A DNA stretch of 64,000 nucleotides from Verrucomicrobiia bacterium. Lineage in GTDB: Bacteria > Verrucomicrobiota > Verrucomicrobiia > Opitutales > Cerasicoccaceae. A program made the position numbers and the translations under genes. Below, in pieces: positions 30,107-38,900 of this stretch (its first letter is position 1; each line of letters starts with the position of its first letter). The notes beneath the pieces are model-generated. The model was not told the DNA's origin and did no database searches. It saw only the letters and a program-made list of their open reading frames with translations. The stretch spans positions 124,001-188,000 of the forward strand of contig JAUIHT010000001.1 in the NCBI GenBank assembly GCA_030432235.1, given 5' to 3'.

Positions 30107-31078
30107 ATGGATTTCGCCGGGCAGACGCTGACGCATGAGGCTTTCATGCGGGCGGCTTTGTACGACCCGGAGCAAGGCTACTACGCGCGTCGGGCTGCCC
30201 TCGGCGTTCAGGGAGATTTTTCCACCAGTGCGACGCTCAGCCCGGCCTTCGCCGAGGCGGTAAGCGCATGGGTGCGCCAAGCCGCAGAGCGGCTGAAATT
30301 GCCAAAGCCGTGGCCCGTCATCGAGCTTGGCCCTGGAGATGGTTCTCTGGCAGCGGGCTTGCTGGATAAATGCGACGCGGGCGAGATCGAACTGCACTTG
30401 GTGGAGATCGCTTTGCCATTACGTGAGAAGCAGGCCGCGAAGCTGGCGGGCAAACCCTTCGCCCATCACGCGACTTTGGCTGAGGCGCTAATCAAGACGG
30501 ACGGGGTGGGGCTGATCGTCGCCAACGAGTTCGCCGATGCCTTCCCCGCCGTGCAGCTTTGTTGGGCGCAGGGCGATTGGCGGGAGGTCGTGGTCCAGTT
30601 CGACAATATGGGCGAGCCCACCGAGGGCTTGATCGAGTTTCAGGGCGGTGTCGATGCCGATGCGCCGACCTATCCGAAGGAAGGTCAACGCATTTACGTG
30701 CACCCGGGTTATCATCGCTGGCTGCAGGAGAATCTGACGGCGTTGAAAAAGGGCGCGCTGTTGAGCATCGACTACGGCGAGGCCTTCCCGGCCAAGGAGT
30801 GCCGCGCCTATGCAGGCCAGGAGCGCTACGAGTACCTTGATGTTTATCGGCAGCCGGGTCTGCGCGATCTGACCTGTGACGTTAACTTCGCCGACTTGCG
30901 CCGCTGGGGCGAGCAACTCGGGTTAACCACCAGCGCACTCGAAACTCAGCGCGACTTTCTCATCCGCTATTTGCCCGGTGCCGAAGAAAGGGCTGCCGAA
31001 GATAAAGCGCTGGCATTCCTTATGCAGCCCATCGGTGCAGGTGGCGCTTTTATGGCGCTGGAGCAGGTAAAGGAGTAG
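30107..31078 (+). CDS. MidA/NDUFAF7-family SAM-dependent methyltransferase
   Basis: A 323-residue protein of the DUF185/MidA family. The conserved N-terminal LYDPEQGYYARRAALGVQGDF and TSATLSPAFAEAVSAWV block is followed by the SAM-binding motif VIELGPGDGSLAAGLL, VANEFADAFP (the family's NExxDALP site) and LSIDYGEAF. In mitochondria NDUFAF7 methylates an arginine of a complex I subunit; bacterial roles are unclear. Start ATG 30107 lies one base after the GPP34 stop. The upstream extension of the frame overlaps GPP34 and is not coding. Confidence 0.88.
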   Translation: MDFAGQTLTHEAFMRAALYDPEQGYYARRAALGVQGDFSTSATLSPAFAEAVSAWVRQAAERLKLPKPWPVIELGPGDGSLAAGLLDKCDAGEIELHLVEIALPLREKQAAKLAGKPFAHHATLAEALIKTDGVGLIVANEFADAFPAVQLCWAQGDWREVVVQFDNMGEPTEGLIEFQGGVDADAPTYPKEGQRIYVHPGYHRWLQENLTALKKGALLSIDYGEAFPAKECRAYAGQERYEYLDVYRQPGLRDLTCDVNFADLRRWGEQLGLTTSALETQRDFLIRYLPGAEERAAEDKALAFLMQPIGAGGAFMALEQVKE

Positions 31079-31103
31079 CGAAACTTTTTTAGAAAAATGA
31101 TTT

Positions 31104-31119
31104 GACCGACCAGTCGGTC
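31104..31119. promoter_or_regulatory. TetR operator 1 (upstream of tetR)
   Basis: GACCGACCAGTCGGTC is a perfect 7-bp dyad around a CA spacer, 18 bp before the regulator's start codon. The half-site ACCGAC recurs in operator 2. Confidence 0.8.
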
Positions 31120-31137
31120 TGTTTTTCCGTATGTGGC

Positions 31138-31710
31138 ATGAAAGCAAACCAGGAAAGGCGCACCAAGCGCGACGACATCATGGAGGTGGCCTCGAAGCTC
31201 TTCTACGAGCAGGGGTATAACCAGACGGGCATCCAGCAAATTCTGCAGGAGGCCGATGCCGCCAAGGGCACCTTTTACGGCTTCTTCAAGTCGAAGGAAG
31301 AGCTGGGCGTGGCCTGGCTGAAAGAGCGCCACATTACCTGGAACGGTTGGCTGCACGCCGCCATCGATAACAAAACAACCCCCCGCGCGAAAATCCTAGC
31401 CGCCTTCGACTTCCTCGGGGAGTGGATGCAAAAGTGCGACTTCCGCGGCTGTGCCTTCCTCAACACTCTCAGTGAGACCCCGGAGCCGGACAGCCCCCTG
31501 CGCGCCCAAATCACCCAGCACAAGACCGAGCTGCACGAACTGTTTCAGAGCCTTGTGAATGAGCACCACGCTGCCCTCCCCAAGGCCAAGCGCGACCAAA
31601 TCGCAGCCACCATTTTCCTGCTCTTCGAGGGCAGCATCGTCCACCTGCAAAATTTTCGCCAGGAGTGGCCCCTGGTGGCCGCCAAAAAACAGGTGCTAAA
31701 TCTTTTGTAA
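31138..31710 (+). CDS. TetR/AcrR-family regulator (NemR-like)
   Basis: A 190-residue repressor. The N-terminal helix-turn-helix (about 11-57) reads DDIMEVASKLFYEQGYNQTG, then IQQILQEADAAKGTFYGFFKSKEEL. The C-terminal domain has the MQKCDFRGCAFLNTLSE segment typical of the NemR/YxaF group; its two cysteines (about five residues apart) could sense electrophiles or oxidants, an inference. ATG 31138 is chosen because the palindromic operator lies just upstream and a 5' extension would run through it. The perfect dyads before this gene and before the next operon show autoregulation and control of the four genes that follow. Confidence 0.92.
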   Translation: MKANQERRTKRDDIMEVASKLFYEQGYNQTGIQQILQEADAAKGTFYGFFKSKEELGVAWLKERHITWNGWLHAAIDNKTTPRAKILAAFDFLGEWMQKCDFRGCAFLNTLSETPEPDSPLRAQITQHKTELHELFQSLVNEHHAALPKAKRDQIAATIFLLFEGSIVHLQNFRQEWPLVAAKKQVLNLL

Positions 31711-31750
31711 GGAATGCATTTCACATGCGTCTTATCTTACTCACTCAACG

Positions 31751-31764
31751 ACCGACCGGTCGGT
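31751..31764. promoter_or_regulatory. TetR operator 2 (upstream of the AhpD-like operon)
   Basis: ACCGACCGGTCGGT is a perfect 14-bp palindrome 34 bp before the start of the AhpD-like gene. It shares the ACCGAC/GTCGGT half-sites with operator 1. Confidence 0.82.
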
Positions 31765-31798
31765 TTAATCACAAACACTAAGTAGAAAGCAAACGAAC

Positions 31799-32359
31799 AT
31801 GAACAGAATACCCGTACTCGAAAGAAACGAAGTCCCGCAAAATATCGCCTCGCTTTACGACGCGGTGGAAAAGAAACTGGGCTTGGTCCCGAATATGGTC
31901 AAAGCCCTCGGTAACAGCGCGTCGGCGCTCCAGGGGTACCTTGGCCTGAGTGGCGCGTTGTCCGGTGGGCGTCTTCGTCCCTCCACGCGTGAGAAGATCG
32001 CGCTGCTGGTGGCCGAGGAGAATGCCTGTGACTACTGCCTGAGCGCGCACACCGCCATCGGCGGCTTGTTGAAAATTTCCAAAGAGGAACTGCAGGCGGC
32101 ACGTCTGGGGCAGTCCGACGACGAGAAGGAGCAGGCCATTCTCGGCCTGGCCAAGCACATCCTGGACACGCGTGGCGATGTCTCCGACCAAGCCTACACA
32201 GCGGCGGTCACCGCCGGGGTCTCGGCCGAGGAAGCTGCCGAAGTCGTGGCTAACGTGGCCGTAAATGTCTTCACGAACTACTTCAACCGCTTCGCGCAGA
32301 CCGCCATCGACTTTCCCAAAGTGGAAGCCCGCGGTCCGGCCTGTGCCTGCGCCCACTAA
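31799..32359 (+). CDS. Carboxymuconolactone decarboxylase / AhpD-like peroxidase-related protein
   Basis: A 186-residue CMD/AhpD-family helical protein. The catalytic motif Cys77-x-x-Cys80 followed by His84 (ACDYCLSAHTAIG) is intact, as in alkylhydroperoxidase AhpD-type proteins that reduce peroxides or act as disulfide reductants. The family blocks GLVPNMVKALGNS and LRPSTREKIALLVAEEN are present. The C-terminus carries two more cysteines (ACACAH), which is unusual. First gene of a four-gene operon behind TetR operator 2. A stress-defence role is inferred. Confidence 0.9.
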   Translation: MNRIPVLERNEVPQNIASLYDAVEKKLGLVPNMVKALGNSASALQGYLGLSGALSGGRLRPSTREKIALLVAEENACDYCLSAHTAIGGLLKISKEELQAARLGQSDDEKEQAILGLAKHILDTRGDVSDQAYTAAVTAGVSAEEAAEVVANVAVNVFTNYFNRFAQTAIDFPKVEARGPACACAH

Positions 32360-32428
32360 CTCACTCTTAACCATCAACTGCTCGTCGTGGCGGAGGGCGA
32401 TCCCTTCGCCGCGCGAGTCCCAATCACT

Positions 32429-32848
32429 ATGAGTACAACCAATCAACGCCCACCACTGCCTCCGTTTACCGAAGCCAGCGCCCGTGAAAAAGTACAACTC
32501 GCCGAGGACGCCTGGAACTCGAAAGACCCGGTCCGCGTTTCGCAGGCCTACACCGAGGACTCCGAGTGGCGCAATCGCGCCGAGTTCGTCAACGGCCGCG
32601 AAGCCATCGTCGCGTTCCTGACGCGCAAATGGCAGCGCGAGCTGGATTACAAACTGAAAAAATCCCTTTGGGCCTTCAGTGACAACCGCATTGCGGTCCG
32701 TTTCGAGTACGAATGGCGCGACGATTCCGGCCAGTGGTACCGCGCGCACGGCAATGAAAACTGGGAGTTCGATGCCAACGGCCTCATGGCCCGTCGCTTC
32801 GCCTCCATCAACGACCAACCCATCGACGCATCCGAGCGCCGTCTCTAG
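32429..32848 (+). CDS. NTF2-like DUF1348 protein
   Basis: A 139-residue protein of the SnoaL/NTF2-like superfamily, DUF1348 group. Signature segments are [39 protein letters not shown] and [18 protein letters not shown], ending [11 protein letters not shown]. These cone-shaped domains bind small hydrophobic ligands or act as enzymes, but DUF1348 has no assigned reaction. ATG 32429 is chosen; an earlier in-frame ATG at 32387 adds residues without family likeness. Second gene of the TetR-controlled operon; DUF1348 genes often occur with TetR and AhpD-like genes. Confidence 0.87.
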   Translation: MSTTNQRPPLPPFTEASAREKVQLAEDAWNSKDPVRVSQAYTEDSEWRNRAEFVNGREAIVAFLTRKWQRELDYKLKKSLWAFSDNRIAVRFEYEWRDDSGQWYRAHGNENWEFDANGLMARRFASINDQPIDASERRL

Positions 32849-32885
32849 GGCGCGTTGCAACTTTTACCATCCAATCAACACTGCC

Positions 32886-33347
32886 ATGCAAAATAAATCG
32901 AATATCACCGACCTTACCGTTCGCGCTCCGCGCAGTCCGCGTGTGCGCCTCGGAGGCTTTGTCCACTTGCCTCGCCTCATCGACAAGGCTCGTGCCGCCA
33001 TCACCGATACGCTCGGCGTCTACATCTACGGGGAGGAGAGCCTGCTCGACCAGGAATTCTTCAAACTCACCGGCATCACGCCCGAGGCCTTGCTGCGGCA
33101 GGTATCGAGCGGGGCGGGGGACTGGGCCATCCTCGAGTGGGTGCTCCAGAACGCCTCTCCGGCTCCGCAGCCCTTCCAGATTCAAGCCTGGAGCCAATGG
33201 CTAGAGACTTTGCCCGGGCTCAGCCCGGAGGCGCGCGCCTGGTTTGCCGAGTTCTCCCAATCGCTCGATCCGAAGCGACCCGATGTTTCCACGCTCTTCG
33301 AGTACCTGGACCTCGACGACTACGTCCGCTTCGGGGGCCGTCCCTGA
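32886..33347 (+). CDS. DUF5069 protein
   Basis: A 153-residue soluble protein of the DUF5069 family, recognised by DLTVRAPRSPRVRLGGFVHL, PRLIDKARA and FFKLTGITPEALLRQV. No catalytic motif is visible and the family has no known function. It is acidic and mixed alpha/beta in character. Third gene of the TetR-controlled operon, 37 bp after the DUF1348 gene. The upstream extension of the frame overlaps that gene and is not coding. Confidence 0.82.
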   Translation: MQNKSNITDLTVRAPRSPRVRLGGFVHLPRLIDKARAAITDTLGVYIYGEESLLDQEFFKLTGITPEALLRQVSSGAGDWAILEWVLQNASPAPQPFQIQAWSQWLETLPGLSPEARAWFAEFSQSLDPKRPDVSTLFEYLDLDDYVRFGGRP

Positions 33348-33398
33348 TTTCAAACCCCGACCACGAACCATAAACAACACTCAACGAAAGATACTAAG

Positions 33399-33857
33399 AT
33401 GAAAATCAACTGGAAAAAAGCCATCCTCGCCGGCGTCATCGGAACCCTGCTTTTCGATCTGACCGGCTTCCTCTTCACCGGTACCTGGTGGGATATCCCC
33501 GGCGTGCTTGCGCAGGCCGTCGGCGTACCCTTTCCGGTGGCCCTGCTGATGCACTACGGCAACGGCGTGGCCCTGGCCGCCATTTATGCCGGACTTGCGC
33601 CCTCGCTGTTTGGTCCGAGCTGGTTCCGCGCCCTGTTCTTCACCACGCTGGAGACCGTTATGCTGGTCTGGTTTCTTCTGTTTCCGCTACTCGGACTCGG
33701 CATCGCGGGCCTGGAGGGCGGCATCGTCTTCCCGATACTCTCCATGAGCCGACACTGGCTTTACGCCATCCCGTTGGCTTACTACTTCCCGGTCAAGGAA
33801 GTTGCCGGGAAGCCCGTCGAGAAAACCGGAGAGGTCGCAGAAACCGTACCTTGCTAA
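33399..33857 (+). CDS. Small four-helix membrane protein
   Basis: A 152-residue integral membrane protein with four hydrophobic segments (about 8-30, 42-68, 78-100, 102-132), starting MKINWKKAILAGVIGTLLF, and a charged C-terminal tail of about 20 residues. It resembles uncharacterised DUF6789/YagU-like small membrane proteins but is not assigned with confidence. It is the last gene of the TetR-controlled operon, 51 bp after DUF5069, with a terminator downstream. Confidence 0.78.
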   Translation: MKINWKKAILAGVIGTLLFDLTGFLFTGTWWDIPGVLAQAVGVPFPVALLMHYGNGVALAAIYAGLAPSLFGPSWFRALFFTTLETVMLVWFLLFPLLGLGIAGLEGGIVFPILSMSRHWLYAIPLAYYFPVKEVAGKPVEKTGEVAETVPC

Positions 33858-33883
33858 AGCCGGATATCTGTCTTCAGCAACGC

Positions 33884-33915
33884 AAGCATGGGCCCTTAAC
33901 GGCCTGTGCTTTTTG
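33884..33915. terminator. Terminator after the TetR-controlled operon
   Basis: AAGCA..GGCC (33884-33894) pairs with GGCC..TGCTT (33901-33911) with a two-base internal mismatch, followed by T residues. It lies between two convergent genes. Confidence 0.7.
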
Positions 33916-33926
33916 CGTATATACGC

Positions 33927-35471
33927 TTAAGCTATCGCAAGGAGTTCTTCGGTCGAGGGCAGGTCCTTGATGAGCTGTTCGGGGTCGGGGCCGACGCCGA
34001 CGTAGCGCAGGTTGGGCAGGGGCAGGTCGCGTCCGCCACGGGTCGCTACTTCAATGACGCTCTTGAGACAGAAGGCGATGTACTTTTGCGCGGCCTGAGG
34101 AAGCTCCTTGAAGGAGCGCACGCCGGTGATGTCTTCGGTCCAGGACGGCAGTTCCACGTAGACTGGTTTCAAGGTGTGGCGAAAAGCGTCATTGCGCGGT
34201 ACACCGGCGACGGATTGGCCATTCGCACTGGCGTAGCCGGTGCAGACCAGCAGAGGCCCGCCGTGTCCACAGTCATCGGTCAGGGCGTCGAGCTTGTTGA
34301 TGACGAGGTCCTGAAAACCACCGTAGCGCAGGGCGTCGCCTTTTTCGACCGCATCGAACCAGCCGACCATACGCTGGCGTCCGGTGCTGGTGCCGAACTC
34401 GAGTTTCTTGAGCTTCTTTGTCAGCGGCAACTCGTCATCCATCTGGGTGAGGAAAACATGGGTGCCGACTTTGGTGTCGTAGGCCTTGCAGCAGCCGATG
34501 GTGTGCACGGGCTGGACAGGCAGGCCGCAGCTCTGGAACATCTCCGAGGTAAAGGTGTGCGAGGCGGTGACGTTGGGCGGGAAGCCCGCGCGCTTATCCA
34601 GCCAGAAGCTCTGGCCGAACTCGCCGACGATGTAACGGTCGCGCCCGAGGGTTTCCTGGGCCAGCTCGCGGATGTCGACGATGTTGGGCTTTAACTCGCC
34701 TAGGGCATCGACGTACGTTTGCACGAGCAAGTCGCTTCGGACCTCAAAGTCGCCCTTACCGCGGAATTTGGTGAAGTCGAACTCCTCCGCCGGGAAGGTG
34801 CCGTCCTCAATGGCGGCGGCGTTGGCGCGTGCCTCGGCCTGGGAGAGTGTGTCGAAAAAAGAGGCGAACGTGGCGGCGTCGACCTTGCAGACGTGGCGGA
34901 TGGTGTCGACGGCGCGTTCCAGGCGCTGGGCGAGCTTTCTGGCCAGACCGTCCTCGTTACCAATAATTTCCGCGTAGTGGATCTGGAATTGGCCGACTTC
35001 GTCCATGTAGGCCGGGGAGATACCGCGGCCGGTGGAGCCGCGCGGGGTTTCCCCGAGAACATTCACGCGGTAGTGTTCCCAGGCCAGGTCGAGCAGGCGG
35101 TGGGAAAGGTCGCTGACCATGGCGCGCTCGTCGATTACGAGGCGCTTGCGCAGGTCGTAGCCGCGCTTTTCCAGCGGCTCGATTTCCCATTTGGCCTTGC
35201 GGGGGTCGGCCACTACGCCGGAGCCGATGGCCAGGTAGCGAACGCTTTTGGACACCACCCCGGCGGGCAGGAGGTTGAGTTTCAGGCCGCCGGCGGTATG
35301 ACCGCTGTTGGCGCCACCGTTGACCTTCAGCACGATGCCGACGGGATCTTCCTGTCCGGTGGCTTGCTGCAGCTCGAGAATGAGGTCGGGGATAACGCGG
35401 CCTTTGCCTTCGTCTCCCAGGGAGATGCCGGTATCGGCGATGAGGCGGCTGCTGAACGGAGTAAGGGCCAT
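33927..35471 (-). CDS. purA: Divergent adenylosuccinate synthetase
   Basis: A 514-residue PurA homologue, longer than the usual 425-435. PurA joins IMP and aspartate with GTP to give adenylosuccinate, the first committed step to AMP. The P-loop-like GDEGKGR (normally GDEGKGK) and the NGGANSGHT segment (normally GGNNAGHT, with the catalytic His) are clear near the N-terminus. GVV..PRKAKWEIEPLEKRG, STGRGISPAYMD and the GEFGQSFWLDKRAGFPPNVTASH region are recognisably PurA-like but diverged, and there is an insertion around residues 190-240. It may be the organism's only PurA, or a paralogue with another substrate, as in phage PurZ-type enzymes. Confidence 0.82.
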   Translation of the reverse strand: MALTPFSSRLIADTGISLGDEGKGRVIPDLILELQQATGQEDPVGIVLKVNGGANSGHTAGGLKLNLLPAGVVSKSVRYLAIGSGVVADPRKAKWEIEPLEKRGYDLRKRLVIDERAMVSDLSHRLLDLAWEHYRVNVLGETPRGSTGRGISPAYMDEVGQFQIHYAEIIGNEDGLARKLAQRLERAVDTIRHVCKVDAATFASFFDTLSQAEARANAAAIEDGTFPAEEFDFTKFRGKGDFEVRSDLLVQTYVDALGELKPNIVDIRELAQETLGRDRYIVGEFGQSFWLDKRAGFPPNVTASHTFTSEMFQSCGLPVQPVHTIGCCKAYDTKVGTHVFLTQMDDELPLTKKLKKLEFGTSTGRQRMVGWFDAVEKGDALRYGGFQDLVINKLDALTDDCGHGGPLLVCTGYASANGQSVAGVPRNDAFRHTLKPVYVELPSWTEDITGVRSFKELPQAAQKYIAFCLKSVIEVATRGGRDLPLPNLRYVGVGPDPEQLIKDLPSTEELLAIA

Positions 35472-35926
35472 GATGTCTGTGAAGGCGGAATGTTAAGGTG
35501 CGGGCAAAACCGCTTACCGTTGGGGATGCTGGAATGCTTGGCAATCCTCTTTGTATTTCTCGAAAAATTTAGTGTTTGTGTGGAATAAGGCATTTCTGCC
35601 CCCCCTCCTATCTGCGAATTGGAGACCAAACTACTTCTTATGACTGGTTCCCCAAAAACTATCTTGGTTTTGCGTAACTCCCCGTGGGAGCACGCTCATG
35701 CGACCTCGCCGCAGGGGGGACGTATGGTAACACGGGCCGCTATTGGCGGAACACCGGGTCAATCCTCGGCAATAATACTTAGGGAATCTACCGGATATTA
35801 CCGATTACCCTAAGCCTTGATATGCGCTACAGTGATGGCCTGGCAGGAGTCGTAATCCGGCCGGATCAAAAAAAGCCACATCAAACATGCTCTTGGTTCC
35901 TGTTCGTAATCGGAGCATTTCCCCAA
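35472..35926. promoter_or_regulatory. 455-bp upstream region of the giant polysaccharidase gene with a strong hairpin
   Basis: There is no convincing gene. At 35778-35814, CTTAGGGAATC pairs with GATT-A-CCCTAAG (11 bp, one bulged A) around a short loop, about 112 bp before the chosen start codon. It has no T tail, so it is either an operator or a structured leader. The GC-rich stretch 35680-35760 may fold too, but it does not fit any riboswitch consensus I know. Confidence 0.45.
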
Positions 35927-38900
35927 ATGAACTACACACTTCAAAATCTACGCAAAGCGGCGGGTTTAACCACCGCTTTTGCTTTCTTCGGGGCGCAAGC
36001 CCTCTTCGGTCACGGTTCTGTGGCCGACCCTGTCAGCCGGGTGTACCGGATATTCCAGGAGAATCCGCAAACGCCGCAAAACGCGGCTTCCGCTGCCGCC
36101 GTTTCCGTCGCCGGTACGCAGGCCTTTTACGATTGGCACGAGGTCAGTCGCAACGTGGCCAACTACGACGCGAACTCCCTTGCCCCTTATCGGGCCATCA
36201 TTCCAGATGGGCAACTGCCGGGGGCCGGGCGTGACAAATATGCCGGCCTCAACCTGCAACGTTCGGACTGGCCGGCCACTTCGGTCAACCCAGGGGCCTA
36301 CGATGTGGTTTTTTACGCAGCCACGGTGCACAATCCGAGTTTTTTCCGCGCATTCATCACCCCCGAAGGCTGGGACCCCTCCCAATCCCTCGGGTGGGAC
36401 GACTTGATCGAGCTTGAAGGCACGGAAAACACCTACCAGGACGGCAGCGATTATATTTTACCAGTGACTTTGCCGCAACGCAGTGGGCGTGCGGGCCTGT
36501 ACGTCATCTGGCAGCGCATCGACCCGGTGGGAGAGGTGTTTTTCTCCTTTAGTGACCTCGACTTCGGCGACGGCACGGGCTCCGGAAACGGGAGCAGTGG
36601 CGGCGGCTCGGGCGGTGGTGATACCGGCGGAGATACTGGCGGTGATACGGGTGATGCGCCCGAGGAAATGGCCATGGCTATCTTCCGTGTGCAGAGCTCC
36701 TGGGGCAGCGGTTTCGCCGGCGAAATTGAAATCATGAACCACAGCGACAGCCTCATCAACGGCTGGACTCTGGAGTTCGATTTCCCTGGTGATATCAATT
36801 CCATCTGGAACGCGGAGTTCGTCAGTCGCGATGGCAACCACTACACCGTCAAGAACGTGGGCTGGAACCAGGCGCTGGAAGCGGATTCCGTGCGAACCTT
36901 CGGATTTACGGCCAGCCCGGTTACGGCCATGGCGATGAACTTCGTCCTCAACGGCGTGCCGCTTGGCGACCATGACCACGGCGGCGGCGATCCTGACCCG
37001 GATCCCGACCCTGACCCAGATCCCGACCCGGTTGTGCCGTCGGTAAGCATTGCGGGGACCTCCGTCGATGAAGGTGACAGTGGCACGACGAATGCAGTCT
37101 TCGCCCTGACGCTCTCTGAGGCGACCACGGAGACGGTGATGGTTACCGCCGCCACGCAGGACGGCACTGCGGTGGCCAACGGCGATTACACCAGCACGAG
37201 CACGATGGTGATGTTCGCCGCAGGTCAGACCTCCGGCCAGGTCAGCATCCCGGTCAAGGGCGACACCGAGGTCGAATCCGATGAAACCTTCACGGTCCAG
37301 TTGAGCAATCCCAGCGGTCTGACCATCGCCACGGGCACGGCTACCGGCACCATCCGTAACGATGACACCGCGCCTGACCCCGATCCCGATCCGGATCCCG
37401 ATCCATCCGGTGACCCATTGGTCGTTAATGTTCTGGACGGCTGGAGCACCGGTTTCACGGCCGAGGCCGAGATGGTATCCGCCAGCGCGCTCAACGGCTG
37501 GGAAATCAGCTTCGACCTGCCGCAGGGCATCGCGGGCATCTGGAACGCCGATATCGTCAGCCAGTCCGGCAGCCGTTACACCATCAAGAACAAGTCTTAC
37601 AACGCCAGCATCCCGGCGGGTGGCAAGATTCAGTTTGGTTTCAACGGCGCTTCCGGTGTGGCCAGTGGCACGGTTATCTATCCGGCCAACGTCACCCTCA
37701 ACGGCACGCCTGTGGATGGTGGGGACAACGGCGGAGGTGATCCCGATCCCGACCCGGACCCTGATCTGGATCCCGATCCTGACCCTGATCCCGTCCTGCC
37801 CACGCTTTCCATCAACGATGTAAGTGTGACCGAGGGCAACAGCGGCACGAAGAACGTCAGCTTTGCCATCACGCTCTCCGAAGCCAGTGACAGCACTGTC
37901 ACGGTCAGCGCCTCGACCAAGGATGGCACGGCCAAAGCGGGCAGCGACTACAATATGAAGACCGGACAGTCCGTGAGTTTTACTCCGGGCGTGACCAGCA
38001 AGGCCTTCACCGTGGCTGTTATCGGTGACACCGCCTATGAGCCCACGGAGTCCTTTACGGTCGAGCTGAGCGGGGTGGTCAACGCCACTATCGCGGACGC
38101 CTCCGGCACCGCCGTCATCACGGACAACGACGAGCCCGTGGCCGGCGACGGCAAGCCTCAGACCGGCGATTTCAACTACGCCGAGGCCATGCAGAAGAGC
38201 CTCTTCTTCTACGATGTCCAGCGTTCCGGCGATCTGCCTGACGACTTCCGTGTCTCCTGGCGTGGGGACTCCGCTCTGGACGACGGCAGCGATGTCGGCC
38301 TCGACCTCACCGGTGGCTTCTACGATGCCGGCGACCATGTGAAGTTCGGCCTGCCCGGCGCGTTTACCTTCACCATGCTTGGTTGGAGCGCCGCTGACAA
38401 CCGTGCCGCCTGGGTCGAAACCGGCCAGATGGACGAGCTCCTCGATATCCTCCGCTGGGAGGCCGACTACCTGATGCGCGCGCACGTCCGTGATGCCAAC
38501 GGCGACACCCTGGCGCTCTACGGCCAAGTGGGGCAGGGTGGTCCGGACCATGGCTTCTGGGGCCCGCCCGAGCTCATGACCATGGATCGTCCGGCCTACA
38601 AGGTCGATCGCACCAACCCCGGCACCGAGCTCGCCGGCGAGTCCGCCGCCGCCCTTGCGGCCATGTCGATGGCCTTCCGCCCGACCGACGCCGTCTATGC
38701 CGACGAGCTTCTCGAGCATGCCCGCGCCCTGTACGACTTTGCCGACACCTATCGTGGCAAGTACAGCGACTCCATCCAGGACGCAGCCGGGTTCTACAAC
38801 TCGCACTCTGGTTACAATGACGAATTGGTCTGGGGCGCGCTCTGGCTCTATCGCGCCACGGGTGAGTCCGCCTATCTGGACAAGGCCAAGACCTACTACG

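Noticed and set aside
35680-35760. Cyclic di-GMP or other known riboswitch before the polysaccharidase gene
   Set aside because: The GC-rich stretch can fold but the conserved loop sequences of GEMM and other known classes are absent.
35822-35926. Upstream start of the giant polysaccharidase giving 35 more residues
   Set aside because: It would place 35 unrelated residues before the signal peptide. ATG 35927 places the signal cleavage exactly before the copper-binding His.
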